In this document: piece by piece, positions 1 through 5,450 of the stretch
Position numbering within the stretch: the first letter of the stretch is position 1
Layout of the letters: each line of letters starts with the position of its first letter
Source: Halovenus sp.
Lineage (GTDB): Archaea > Halobacteriota > Halobacteria > Halobacteriales > Haloarculaceae
Direction: 5' to 3'
DNA: 9,776 nt
NCBI GenBank assembly: GCA_003551945.1
Contig: PUNZ01000243.1
Coordinates: forward strand, 1-9,776
The notes under the pieces: model-generated
Told to the model about the DNA's origin: nothing
Database searches by the model: none
Seen by the model: the letters and a program-made list of their open reading frames with translations, nothing else
Translations under genes and position numbers: made by a program

Positions 1-534
1 GTCGGGGACTTCTCTATTTTTTTCATCGTAATTCCAGTCGCCGCCAACTGGGTCGTCACCGTCCATCAGATAGCCGGTTTCTCGTCGCATGAAGCGGTAG
101 AACTGCTCCTGACGGTAGGGCCGTGACCGATTTTCGGCCCACTCGGCAAACTGCTCGCGAGAACAGAGAAACAGCTCGTTTTCAACGATTTGGAGTGAAC
201 CACCTTCGTTCTCAACGAGGCGGCGGAATCTCTCGGCCGCTCCAGTGGTTGCCGGCTCCATCATCACGAGTTCGTCACCGGGATATTGGTCGAAATACCG
301 AGACAGTCCGTCCGCAAACGTCTCTGATTTTATATATACGACCTCCCGACCAACATCGAGGAGGGACTCTCGAAAGGCACGCATTGCCGCGAAAACAAGC
401 GTCAGTTTATGTGGATGGTACGGGAGGCGGCGAGCAAATTCCGTTGACTCGATGAGGAGGACACGCTCGTCAGGTGAGCGGGCAACTGGGCCATGCCGGC
501 GGCTCAACTGGTCGCCGAGGACCAGAATGGTCAT
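1..534 (-). CDS. Cryptochrome/photolyase-related protein (DPRP / Fe-S PhrB type), N-terminal part only
   Basis: The reading frame starts at ATG 534-532 and is open to the window edge, giving 178 residues of a protein whose family is usually around 500. It begins MTILVLGDQL, the usual start of the deoxyribodipyrimidine photolyase-related (PF04244) group. Other family-like stretches are YHPHK (39-43) followed by an FAAMR segment (48-52), and the 140-175 block with QEQFYRFMR, LMDGDDPVGG and WNYD. These resemble the bacterial (6-4) photolyase PhrB by memory. Family knowledge: such proteins bind FAD and an Fe-S cluster in the C-terminal half and repair (6-4) photoproducts or sense light. That half, with its cysteines, is outside the window, so activity cannot be judged. 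The start is supported by an in-frame stop 5 codons upstream and a purine-rich GGAAGGTG about 5 nt before ATG. It is a separate transcription unit from the permease, 174 bp away on the same strand. The family call is firm; repair versus cryptochrome role is open. Confidence 0.88.
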   Translation of the reverse strand, partial: MTILVLGDQLSRRHGPVARSPDERVLLIESTEFARRLPYHPHKLTLVFAAMRAFRESLLDVGREVVYIKSETFADGLSRYFDQYPGDELVMMEPATTGAAERFRRLVENEGGSLQIVENELFLCSREQFAEWAENRSRPYRQEQFYRFMRRETGYLMDGDDPVGGDWNYDEKNREVPD

Positions 535-606
535 CGGGACACCTTCCTACTGAAGAACGCGCTGTCCGTGGTAGCTCGCCAGTTCACACCAACAGGTCTG
601 TTCTGA

Positions 607-620
607 TTGATTATTTGATT
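607..620 (-). promoter_or_regulatory. Candidate TATA box of the photolyase-like gene
   Basis: On the minus strand this AT-rich stretch reads AATCAAATAATCAA, the most AT-rich part of the gap upstream of the photolyase-like start. An initiation point about 25 nt downstream would leave a leader of roughly 50 nt, which fits the presence of a Shine-Dalgarno-like sequence before ATG 534. This is inference from position and composition only. Confidence 0.3.
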
Positions 621-655
621 CATACCTTACAGGTGAGGGCTCGATTCTGTGAATT

Positions 656-670
656 CCAGTTGGTGACTGG
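656..670. repeat. Inverted repeat CCAGT-N5-ACTGG between permease and photolyase-like genes
   Basis: A perfect 5-bp inverted repeat with a 5-nt spacer (CCAGTTGGTGACTGG) lies 39 bp beyond the permease stop codon and about 120 bp upstream of the photolyase-like start. It could be a hairpin at the end of the permease transcript, but no T-tract follows on the minus strand. It could also be an operator. Its half-site recurs at 2189-2204. A 5-bp arm is common by chance, so function is uncertain. Confidence 0.3.
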
Positions 671-708
671 AGACATACGGAGTTATCCGCATTTTTCGCA
701 CGGTGCGT

Positions 709-2079
709 TCAGACAGCATTTCGCAGGTCAATCTCTCGTGCATAGACGAGATACCAGATGACTGCAACGACTGTGACAAGCACACCGAGTACCTGCGAGA
801 GTGGCTGCATAAAGCCAATCAACGCGAAACTCGCAACTGCACCGAGGATTGGTACGAACGGATATCCGGGACAGCGAAAGGATGGTGTATACCAGTCAGG
901 GTCACGCCTGCGGATGACAATCAGCGTCACGCAGATAAGCCCATACAGTACGAGATGTAAGAACGACGCAACCTCTGCAAGCACCTCCGTTTGCCCGGTC
1001 ACGGTCAACAACACTGCAGTCCCTCCGACGAACGACAGTGCAAAGTGTGGAGTGCCGTACTCACGATTCACTTTTGCTGCAACTTCTGGAATGAGTGAGT
1101 CGGCACTGAGTCCGTACACTGCCCGGGAGGCACTCAAAATTGAGGCGTTCGCCGATGACACGGTTGCCAGCAATCCAGCGAGCAAAATCGCAAGCGCGCC
1201 AAAGAATCCGAGATACTCGCGTGCAACCTCGACAATCGCCGTTTCGCCCAACGTTTCCATCGTCGCCACATCAAACGTACTTGCGGCGATGAGAATCGTT
1301 GCAATGTAGAGTATCGCCACCACCACGACTGACCCAATCATCGAAATCGGGAGGTTCCGTCCGGGATTAACGATATCTTCTGCGATAGTTGCAATCTGTG
1401 CGAACCCAAGATACGAGGTGAAAATGAGTGCAGTCGTTGTGAGAATTGCTGCGTATCCTTCAGGTGCGAACGCCGCTGGAATCCGTGAATCCCCGCTTAC
1501 GCCGAGCACATCGAGGCTGCTGACACCAAGAAAAACGACGAGAATGGCAATCAACAGTCCGACAACTGCGTTTTGCAAGGATTCAGTGTTTTCAGTCCCG
1601 GAGATACTCAACAGGGTTAACCCAAGGCCCACGATAGCCCCCAGAACCACAACAATCTGGACGGGTCCGACGGCAAACCGAGGGGTACTCACAAGGCCGG
1701 CTTCAACCAGAATTGCGCCTGCATACTCCCCGAAGCCAACAAGGTAAAACGCCGTCGCAAAAACCAATCCAAAGGTAAGCCCAATCCCGACAATCGCTCC
1801 AGGGAGCGTCCCGATACCTCGTGAGACGAAATAATATCCGCCACCGCTTTCTGGCATAGCGGTTGCGAGTTCCGACGCAGGCAAGGCGACAAGCAGTGCA
1901 ATCACGGCTCCCAAACCAAACGCAACCGATGCAGCAGGGCCTGATTCGGCAATTGCCAGCCCCGGAAAGACGAAAATTCCGGCCCCAATCATCGTTCCAA
2001 CCCCGATCGTCGTCGCCCCAAGTAACCCTATTGTCCGGTCTAGCTCGCCAGTCTCGCTTGCTGCGTCTTTGTCAGACAC
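709..2079 (-). CDS. APC-superfamily amino acid permease
   Basis: This 456-residue polytopic membrane protein consists largely of hydrophobic segments, compatible with about 12 transmembrane helices. APC hallmarks are visible: the TM1 motif GVGTMIGAGIF (residues 26-36, with the unwound GAGIF that contacts substrate), MPESGGGYYF (75-84) after TM2, the TM6-loop segment with YLGFAQIATIAEDIVNP (223-239), and SSANASILSASRAVYGLSAD (308-327) in the TM8 region. The family moves amino acids or polyamines across the cytoplasmic membrane; the substrate cannot be read from sequence. The start is GTG at 2079-2077. An in-frame TAA lies four codons upstream, no usable ATG lies before TM1, and no clear ribosome site is seen, so the mRNA may be leaderless. 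Many haloarchaeal relatives carry C-terminal universal-stress domains. This one ends right after the last helix, and a two-domain stress protein is encoded divergently next to it, suggesting the same partnership in split form. Confidence 0.9.
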   Translation of the reverse strand: MSDKDAASETGELDRTIGLLGATTIGVGTMIGAGIFVFPGLAIAESGPAASVAFGLGAVIALLVALPASELATAMPESGGGYYFVSRGIGTLPGAIVGIGLTFGLVFATAFYLVGFGEYAGAILVEAGLVSTPRFAVGPVQIVVVLGAIVGLGLTLLSISGTENTESLQNAVVGLLIAILVVFLGVSSLDVLGVSGDSRIPAAFAPEGYAAILTTTALIFTSYLGFAQIATIAEDIVNPGRNLPISMIGSVVVVAILYIATILIAASTFDVATMETLGETAIVEVAREYLGFFGALAILLAGLLATVSSANASILSASRAVYGLSADSLIPEVAAKVNREYGTPHFALSFVGGTAVLLTVTGQTEVLAEVASFLHLVLYGLICVTLIVIRRRDPDWYTPSFRCPGYPFVPILGAVASFALIGFMQPLSQVLGVLVTVVAVIWYLVYAREIDLRNAV

Positions 2080-2104
2080 TGGTTGTTCTTACTCACTCGT
2101 GCTG

Positions 2105-2112
2105 TAATTATC
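2105..2112 (-). promoter_or_regulatory. Candidate TATA box of the permease gene
   Basis: On the minus strand this reads GATAATTA and lies 26-33 nt upstream of the GTG start at 2079. That is the distance expected for an archaeal TATA box when transcription begins at or next to the start codon. It agrees with the absence of a Shine-Dalgarno sequence and suggests a leaderless mRNA. The call is from position and composition only. Confidence 0.45.
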
Positions 2113-2157
2113 TTGCTGATACTGCTGGCTATCACTTCGGCCATAGAGTTGTAACTT

Positions 2158-2183
2158 CGGGAGACTGAGATTGTTCACTCCCG
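2158..2183. repeat. Inverted repeat CGGGAG-N14-CTCCCG in the divergent promoter region
   Basis: Perfect 6-bp arms CGGGAG (2158-2163) and CTCCCG (2178-2183) are separated by 14 nt. An overlapping pair, AGAC (2162-2165) and GTCT (2183-2186), adds symmetry. The arms are about 20 bp apart centre to centre, roughly two helical turns, as expected for a dimeric regulator. The repeat sits between the candidate TATA boxes of the permease and the stress-protein gene. The regulator is unknown. Confidence 0.4.
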
Positions 2184-2188
2184 TCTGT

Positions 2189-2204
2189 CCAGTCGTCTGA
2201 CTGG
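2189..2204. repeat. Inverted repeat CCAGTC-GTCT-GACTGG, candidate operator
   Basis: This is a perfect 6-bp inverted repeat with a 4-nt centre. Beyond one T-T mismatch the next pair (2187 and 2206) is also complementary. It lies about 10 bp upstream of the candidate TATA box of the stress-protein gene, where an archaeal activator or repressor could act. It could also fold as a hairpin, but it lies upstream of the predicted transcript start. Function is inferred from position only. Confidence 0.4.
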
Positions 2205-2213
2205 TCGCTGGAG

Positions 2214-2226
2214 CGATATACATAAA
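2214..2226 (+). promoter_or_regulatory. Candidate TATA box of the universal stress protein gene
   Basis: The stretch GATATACATAAAC is the most AT-rich part of the upstream region. An initiation site about 25 nt downstream (around 2243-2250) would give a short leader of 15-25 nt. That leader includes GGTGA at 2254-2258, complementary to the 3' end of archaeal 16S rRNA and 7 nt before ATG 2266. Confidence 0.45.
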
Positions 2227-2265
2227 CGAGTCCCGTGTGAAAAGGGAACTAACGGTGAATTGGTG

Positions 2266-2988
2266 ATGTCTACAAGCCTTTCCGAGGCCACGATTCTCGT
2301 CCCATTGAACGCAAAAGAGCCTGGTGAACCATCTACCTCTCTTATCGAACTGCTTGGTCCCCACTCGGTTGTCGTTCTCGGGTATTATCCAGTCCCGGAC
2401 CAATCTGCAACGGACCAGCTTCGGTCACAGTTCGGGGAGGAAGTGACTGCCGAGGTCGCCGACATTGCGAGTCAATTCAAAGGTGAGGGTGGCACTGTCG
2501 AATCTGTAGTCGTGTTCACCCGCGACCGGAACGAGACCATCGATAGCGTGGCAGCGGAGTACGATGCCGATGCTGTCCTCACGACCGGCATTGTGGACGA
2601 ATCACTAGATACAATATTGGTCCCGCTACGTGGTGACCAGAACCTTGGGCAGATTGTTGCATTCATTAGCCTGCTCGCTCGGAATCGGGATACGAACGTG
2701 ACTCTATTCAACGTCGCTCCGTCCGAAGAAGATGCGCCTGCCGGTGAGTTTATCCTCCGCGGTGCCAGTGACCGGCTTGAAGAGGATGGTATTGCCTCCG
2801 ACCACATCGAATGGAAGCAGGTCATTAGTGACTCTCCCAGTGCGGAAATCATCAAGGCTGCAGCCGATTACGATCTGCTCGTCGTCGGTGAGTCTGAACC
2901 GACGCTGCGTGACAGGATTCTTGGTGCCGTCACCAACGAGGTAATTAAACAGTCTCCGCGACCAGTCCTTGTCGTGCGTGGCGAATAG
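2266..2988 (+). CDS. Two-domain universal stress protein (UspA family)
   Basis: This 240-residue soluble protein contains two tandem Usp-like folds. Domain 1 begins EATILVPLN (7-15) and runs to about residue 112. Domain 2 begins DTILVPLRG (115-123) and ends with LLVVGESEP (204-212), GAVTNEVI (220-227) and PVLVVR (233-238), the usual closing strands of the fold. The classical nucleotide-binding pattern GxxGx9G(S/T) is not intact: the second glycine position is Glu211. This form may therefore not bind ATP in the MJ0577 manner. I chose ATG 2266 over the in-frame TTG 2260 and GTG 2263 because GGTGA at 2254-2258 is spaced 7 nt from it. The gene is divergent from the APC permease. Haloarchaeal transporters of that family often carry Usp domains, so a regulatory role toward the transporter is plausible but inferred. 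Domain 1 is more diverged than domain 2. The family call is firm; the function is not known. Confidence 0.87.
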   Translation: MSTSLSEATILVPLNAKEPGEPSTSLIELLGPHSVVVLGYYPVPDQSATDQLRSQFGEEVTAEVADIASQFKGEGGTVESVVVFTRDRNETIDSVAAEYDADAVLTTGIVDESLDTILVPLRGDQNLGQIVAFISLLARNRDTNVTLFNVAPSEEDAPAGEFILRGASDRLEEDGIASDHIEWKQVISDSPSAEIIKAAADYDLLVVGESEPTLRDRILGAVTNEVIKQSPRPVLVVRGE

Positions 2989-2990
2989 CG

Positions 2991-3021
2991 GAGACCGTCC
3001 GGTCCTTCCGGTGGCCGTCTC
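2991..3021 (+). repeat. Weak stem-loop after the stress-protein gene
   Basis: GAGAC (2991-2995) pairs with GTCTC (3017-3021), and inside it CCGG (2999-3002) pairs with CCGG (3008-3011) around a 5-nt loop, with unequal internal loops between the two stems. It begins 2 nt after the stop codon at 2986-2988. No T-tract follows, so it is at best a weak transcript-end structure. Confidence 0.25.
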
Positions 3022-3205
3022 GGTTGAGTCGTCATGCTCCCGCTCTGGGATTGTGCTGCTAGCCGCCGTTACTCATGCTCTTTAGGATACTGTTATTGGC
3101 ATGCTTGCGATGAGTGACTGGGCGGTGCATCCCAACGACGATTGCCTGCTAGTAGTAGCCTGTCCCAAACCACAAGTAGTGTCGTAGTTATCTGCCACGG
3201 CGCTC

Positions 3206-3241
3206 AGTAACCTGTGATGTACAACATAGGCGGTGGTTACT
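3206..3241. promoter_or_regulatory. Nested inverted repeat immediately upstream of cetZ
   Basis: The outer arms AGTAACC (3206-3212) and GGTTACT (3235-3241) are perfect 7-bp inverted copies. Inside them ATGT (3217-3220) and ACAT (3224-3227) form a second, nearly concentric pair around a 3-nt centre. The structure ends 10 nt before the ATG at 3252. If the mRNA is leaderless the repeat covers the core promoter and could be an operator. If it is transcribed it could fold into a hairpin that limits ribosome access. No canonical Shine-Dalgarno sequence is visible. Confidence 0.4.
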
Positions 3242-3251
3242 ACACCTCTGT

Positions 3252-4424
3252 ATGAAACTCGCCGTCATTGGGTTTGGCAATGCGGGCGGAAAGGTCCTCG
3301 ATAAGTTGCTCGAGTTTGAGAGCGATACCGACCGAAACCTCATCCGGTCTGCGCTTGCCGTTAACTCCGCCAGAGTTGACCTTGCTCGACTCGAAAACCT
3401 CCCAGAAGACCACCGATTTCTCATCGGGCAAACCGACGAGCGTGTTAAAGGCCACGGCGTCGGTAGCAATCCTGACCTTGGTGCCGAAATCACCCGCACT
3501 GACCGATATGAGATTGACCGAGCGTTGGATATGGTTCCCATTTACGAGATAGACGCGTTTCTCATCGTTGCCGGACTTGGGGGCGGGACCGGAAGCGGTG
3601 GAGCCCCAGAACTTGCAAAGGAACTCCGGTCACGATATGACGAGCCCGTTTACGGACTCGGTATCTTACCGAGCAAGCAAGAAGCTGGTAGAGCAGCGTT
3701 GAATGCCGCTCGGTCGTTCCAGTCGTTCGGCGAAGCAACCTCCAACCTCCTGTTATTCGATAACGACGCCTGGCGGGGAAGCGGTGATTCGGTCGAAGAC
3801 GGGTATGAGCGAACGAACGAAGAGATTGCAAAGCGCGTCGTCACGTTGCTCGCCGCCGGTGAGGTCGACGGTTCAACCGTCTCGGAAAACGCAATGGACT
3901 CAAGCGACGTTCGGCGCACGCTTGATACCGGTGGCGTGAGCGTTATCGCATATGCTGAAACAGAGGACATCTCACAGAACGGCTCTGGACTCCTGAGTCG
4001 GTACCGAACCAACGGCACCGATATCTCCCAGCCAGATTCAGCGACAAAAATAAACGGCCTCATCAGACAGGCCGTTCAGTCTCGCTTGACTTGTCCCGCA
4101 AATATCGATGCTGCCGAGCGCTCGTTAATTGTCGTGTCAGGTCCCTCATCAGAACTTTCTCGCAAAGGTATCGAAAGCGCCCGTCGGTGGCTTGAACGGG
4201 AGACTGAAAGCGTCGAAGTGCTTGCTGGTGATGACCCACGTGACAGCCAACGAGTTCTCTCGGGTGTCATTCTCCTTTCAAACGTCACTGAAATCCCTGC
4301 CGTTGAAGACCTGAAAGAACGAGCAGTTGCCGCAAAGGAGAACATCGAACAACAACGGGCAGACCGGGAAGACCGCATCCAGTCCCTGTTAACGGACGAA
4401 TCGGATGTGCTTGACCCGATTTAG
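3252..4424 (+). CDS. cetZ: CetZ, archaeal tubulin/FtsZ-like cytoskeletal GTPase
   Basis: This 390-residue protein matches the CetZ family length (close to 395 for Haloferax CetZ1). It opens with MKLAVIGFGNAGGK, whose GFGNAGGK (7-14) is the first nucleotide-binding loop. Next come AVNSA (36-40), VKGHGVG (65-71) and the tubulin signature GLGGGTGSGG (108-117) that contacts the GTP phosphates. FDNDAW (169-174) and the DSSDVRRTL segment (216-224) correspond to the end of the GTPase domain and the T7 loop/helix region, which completes the active site of the adjoining subunit. The C-terminal half contains SGPSSELSRKGIE (296-308) and GVILLSNV (338-345), typical of the second domain, then a charged tail rich in E, D and R. 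Family knowledge: CetZ proteins polymerise at the cell envelope and control rod shape and motility, and most haloarchaea have several paralogs. Which paralog this is cannot be decided here. No operon partner exists on this strand; it converges on the prenyltransferase gene. Confidence 0.92.
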   Translation: MKLAVIGFGNAGGKVLDKLLEFESDTDRNLIRSALAVNSARVDLARLENLPEDHRFLIGQTDERVKGHGVGSNPDLGAEITRTDRYEIDRALDMVPIYEIDAFLIVAGLGGGTGSGGAPELAKELRSRYDEPVYGLGILPSKQEAGRAALNAARSFQSFGEATSNLLLFDNDAWRGSGDSVEDGYERTNEEIAKRVVTLLAAGEVDGSTVSENAMDSSDVRRTLDTGGVSVIAYAETEDISQNGSGLLSRYRTNGTDISQPDSATKINGLIRQAVQSRLTCPANIDAAERSLIVVSGPSSELSRKGIESARRWLERETESVEVLAGDDPRDSQRVLSGVILLSNVTEIPAVEDLKERAVAAKENIEQQRADREDRIQSLLTDESDVLDPI

Positions 4425-4431
4425 GATTGCA

Positions 4432-4443
4432 CGGACACGTCCG
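4432..4443. repeat. Short palindrome between convergent cetZ and prenyltransferase genes
   Basis: CGGACACGTCCG is a 12-bp inverted repeat (CGGAC-AC-GTCCG) inside the 21-bp gap between two convergent stop codons. As RNA it would give a 4-bp stem with a CACG loop from either strand, a position suited to a shared transcription stop. Neither strand has a T-tract after it, so a terminator role is weakly supported. Confidence 0.3.
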
Positions 4444-4445
4444 GT

Positions 4446-5330
4446 TCATGCGTAGGTTATCGCCCAGATACCAGCCATTGTCAATACTGCACCTGCCAAC
4501 GTATTGAGGACGGGAAACCACCAGTATGCCCGTGAGACGTCCACATTACCGAGTACGACTCCAGCAACAAAGAGCGGATACACGAGCAACACCGCCCCGA
4601 GCACAGGATGCGCCACTGCCATGAACACTGCTGCGAGCAGCCACATCAGTGCACAGTATCCAAGCGTCTTTTGCTCGCCAAGCACTGTTGCGGTTGTTTG
4701 AATCCCGCCTGCGGTGTCCGGTTCGATATCCGGAATGGCAGAGAAGGTATGCATTCCCATTGCCCAGACCCATCCAGCTAGGATGGCCATCACTGGCGGG
4801 GCTTCCCCGGAAACCGCGGCGAACGCCACAACTGCCGGTAGAATATACAGTCCGTTAGAAAACGAGTCAACAAACGGTGTGGTTTTGAACCGAAGTGGCG
4901 GCGCACTATAGAACGTCCCAAGAAACAGAAAGCCAACCAGTGCAAGTGTGCCCTCAAGCGGTAACACTGGGACGAATCCGAGCCCAAGCACTGCAGACCC
5001 AACCACTATCAGCCAGATGGTACTTTCGCCGGAGTATCTGACCTCTTTGCCATCTGCTGCCTTCTTTGGGTTTGCCTCATCGATTTCGGAATCGAAGATG
5101 TCGTTGACGCCGTACAAAAAGATGTTTGCAGGGAGTAAAAAGTACGCAAAAAGTGCGAGTGTTACCGGCGTAAAAAACTCACTGGGGGTCGAGGCAGCAT
5201 AGACGACACCAACTACCACTGGACCTGCAAGATATAGCCAAAAACGCGGCCGCGAGAGCCAAAACAAATACCCCAGCGGCGTCTGTGCGGATGGGAGCAG
5301 CGACTGTAGCCGACCGGTTACATCCGTCAT
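4446..5330 (-). CDS. lyeJ: UbiA-family prenyltransferase, probable lycopene elongase (bacterioruberin pathway)
   Basis: This is a 294-residue integral membrane protein of about eight or nine hydrophobic segments. It has both aspartate motifs that bind Mg-diphosphate: NDIFDSEID (76-84, the NDxxDxxxD form) and DIEPD (201-205, DxxxD). YSAPPLRFK (141-149) is the substrate-loop sequence of the superfamily. The stretch MHTFSAIPDIEPD followed by GGIQTTATVLG (193-218) and NPKK after the first motif resemble CrtEb/LyeJ lycopene elongases more than MenA, heme-o synthase or geranylgeranylglyceryl-phosphate prenyltransferase; this is recalled family resemblance, not a search. Such enzymes add C5 units to lycopene on the way to C50 bacterioruberin in the membrane. 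The usual neighbours cruF and crtD are not in this window. The ATG at 5330 is the first start and fits an N-terminus preceding helix 1. The gene follows atpB by 120 bp in the same direction, but a terminator separates them. UbiA family is certain; substrate is moderately sure. Confidence 0.8.
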   Translation of the reverse strand: MTDVTGRLQSLLPSAQTPLGYLFWLSRPRFWLYLAGPVVVGVVYAASTPSEFFTPVTLALFAYFLLPANIFLYGVNDIFDSEIDEANPKKAADGKEVRYSGESTIWLIVVGSAVLGLGFVPVLPLEGTLALVGFLFLGTFYSAPPLRFKTTPFVDSFSNGLYILPAVVAFAAVSGEAPPVMAILAGWVWAMGMHTFSAIPDIEPDTAGGIQTTATVLGEQKTLGYCALMWLLAAVFMAVAHPVLGAVLLVYPLFVAGVVLGNVDVSRAYWWFPVLNTLAGAVLTMAGIWAITYA

Positions 5331-5355
5331 TTCACAGCACCACTGTATGTGTGCG

Positions 5356-5366
5356 TTAGTTTTACA
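5356..5366 (-). promoter_or_regulatory. Candidate TATA box of the prenyltransferase gene
   Basis: On the minus strand this reads TGTAAAACTAA, about 26-36 nt upstream of ATG 5330, preceded by a purine-rich stretch (CAGAAACCGAGG) that could serve as a TFB-recognition element. With no clear Shine-Dalgarno before the ATG, a leaderless or nearly leaderless mRNA is likely. It would give the gene its own transcription start after the atp terminator. Confidence 0.4.
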
Positions 5367-5428
5367 TTCCTCGGTTTCTGCAACAGATGGTCATAAAGCA
5401 AACGCTCTTGTGGTCGGAAAATGCAGAG

Positions 5429-5448
5429 AAAAACGATTGTACCAATCG
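5429..5448 (-). terminator. Hairpin plus T-tract ending the atp operon after atpB
   Basis: On the minus strand CGATTG-GTA-CAATCG forms a perfect 6-bp stem with a 3-nt loop, followed at once by TTTTT, starting only 2 nt after the atpB TAA (5453-5451). A further T-rich patch (CATTTTCC) follows a few bases downstream. Archaeal termination depends mainly on the T-tract, so the run of T is the key part. It argues that the ATP synthase transcript ends here and does not continue into the prenyltransferase gene. Confidence 0.7.
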
Positions 5449-5450
5449 GG

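Larger units (their letters stand above)
2989..3251. other. 263-bp intergenic region between stress-protein gene and cetZ
   Basis: No convincing open reading frame, RNA gene or mobile-element end is visible on either strand. The left end carries the weak stem-loop at 2991-3021. The right end carries the nested inverted repeat at 3206-3241 directly before the cetZ start. The middle (about 3080-3190) is mixed sequence with scattered TAGTAG-like triplets and no clear TATA box. The length suggests that cetZ has its own promoter here, but I cannot point to it with confidence. Confidence 0.5.

Noticed and set aside
679..704. Plus-strand hairpin CGGA-GTTA-TCCG followed by a T-run, looking like a terminator
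   Set aside because: No plus-strand gene ends here; on the minus strand, where the permease ends, the run is of A rather than T.
758..1309. 183-codon plus-strand open frame opposite the permease gene
   Set aside because: Rich in S, T, P and A with no hydrophobic core or motif; it is explained as the antisense of transmembrane codons in the permease.
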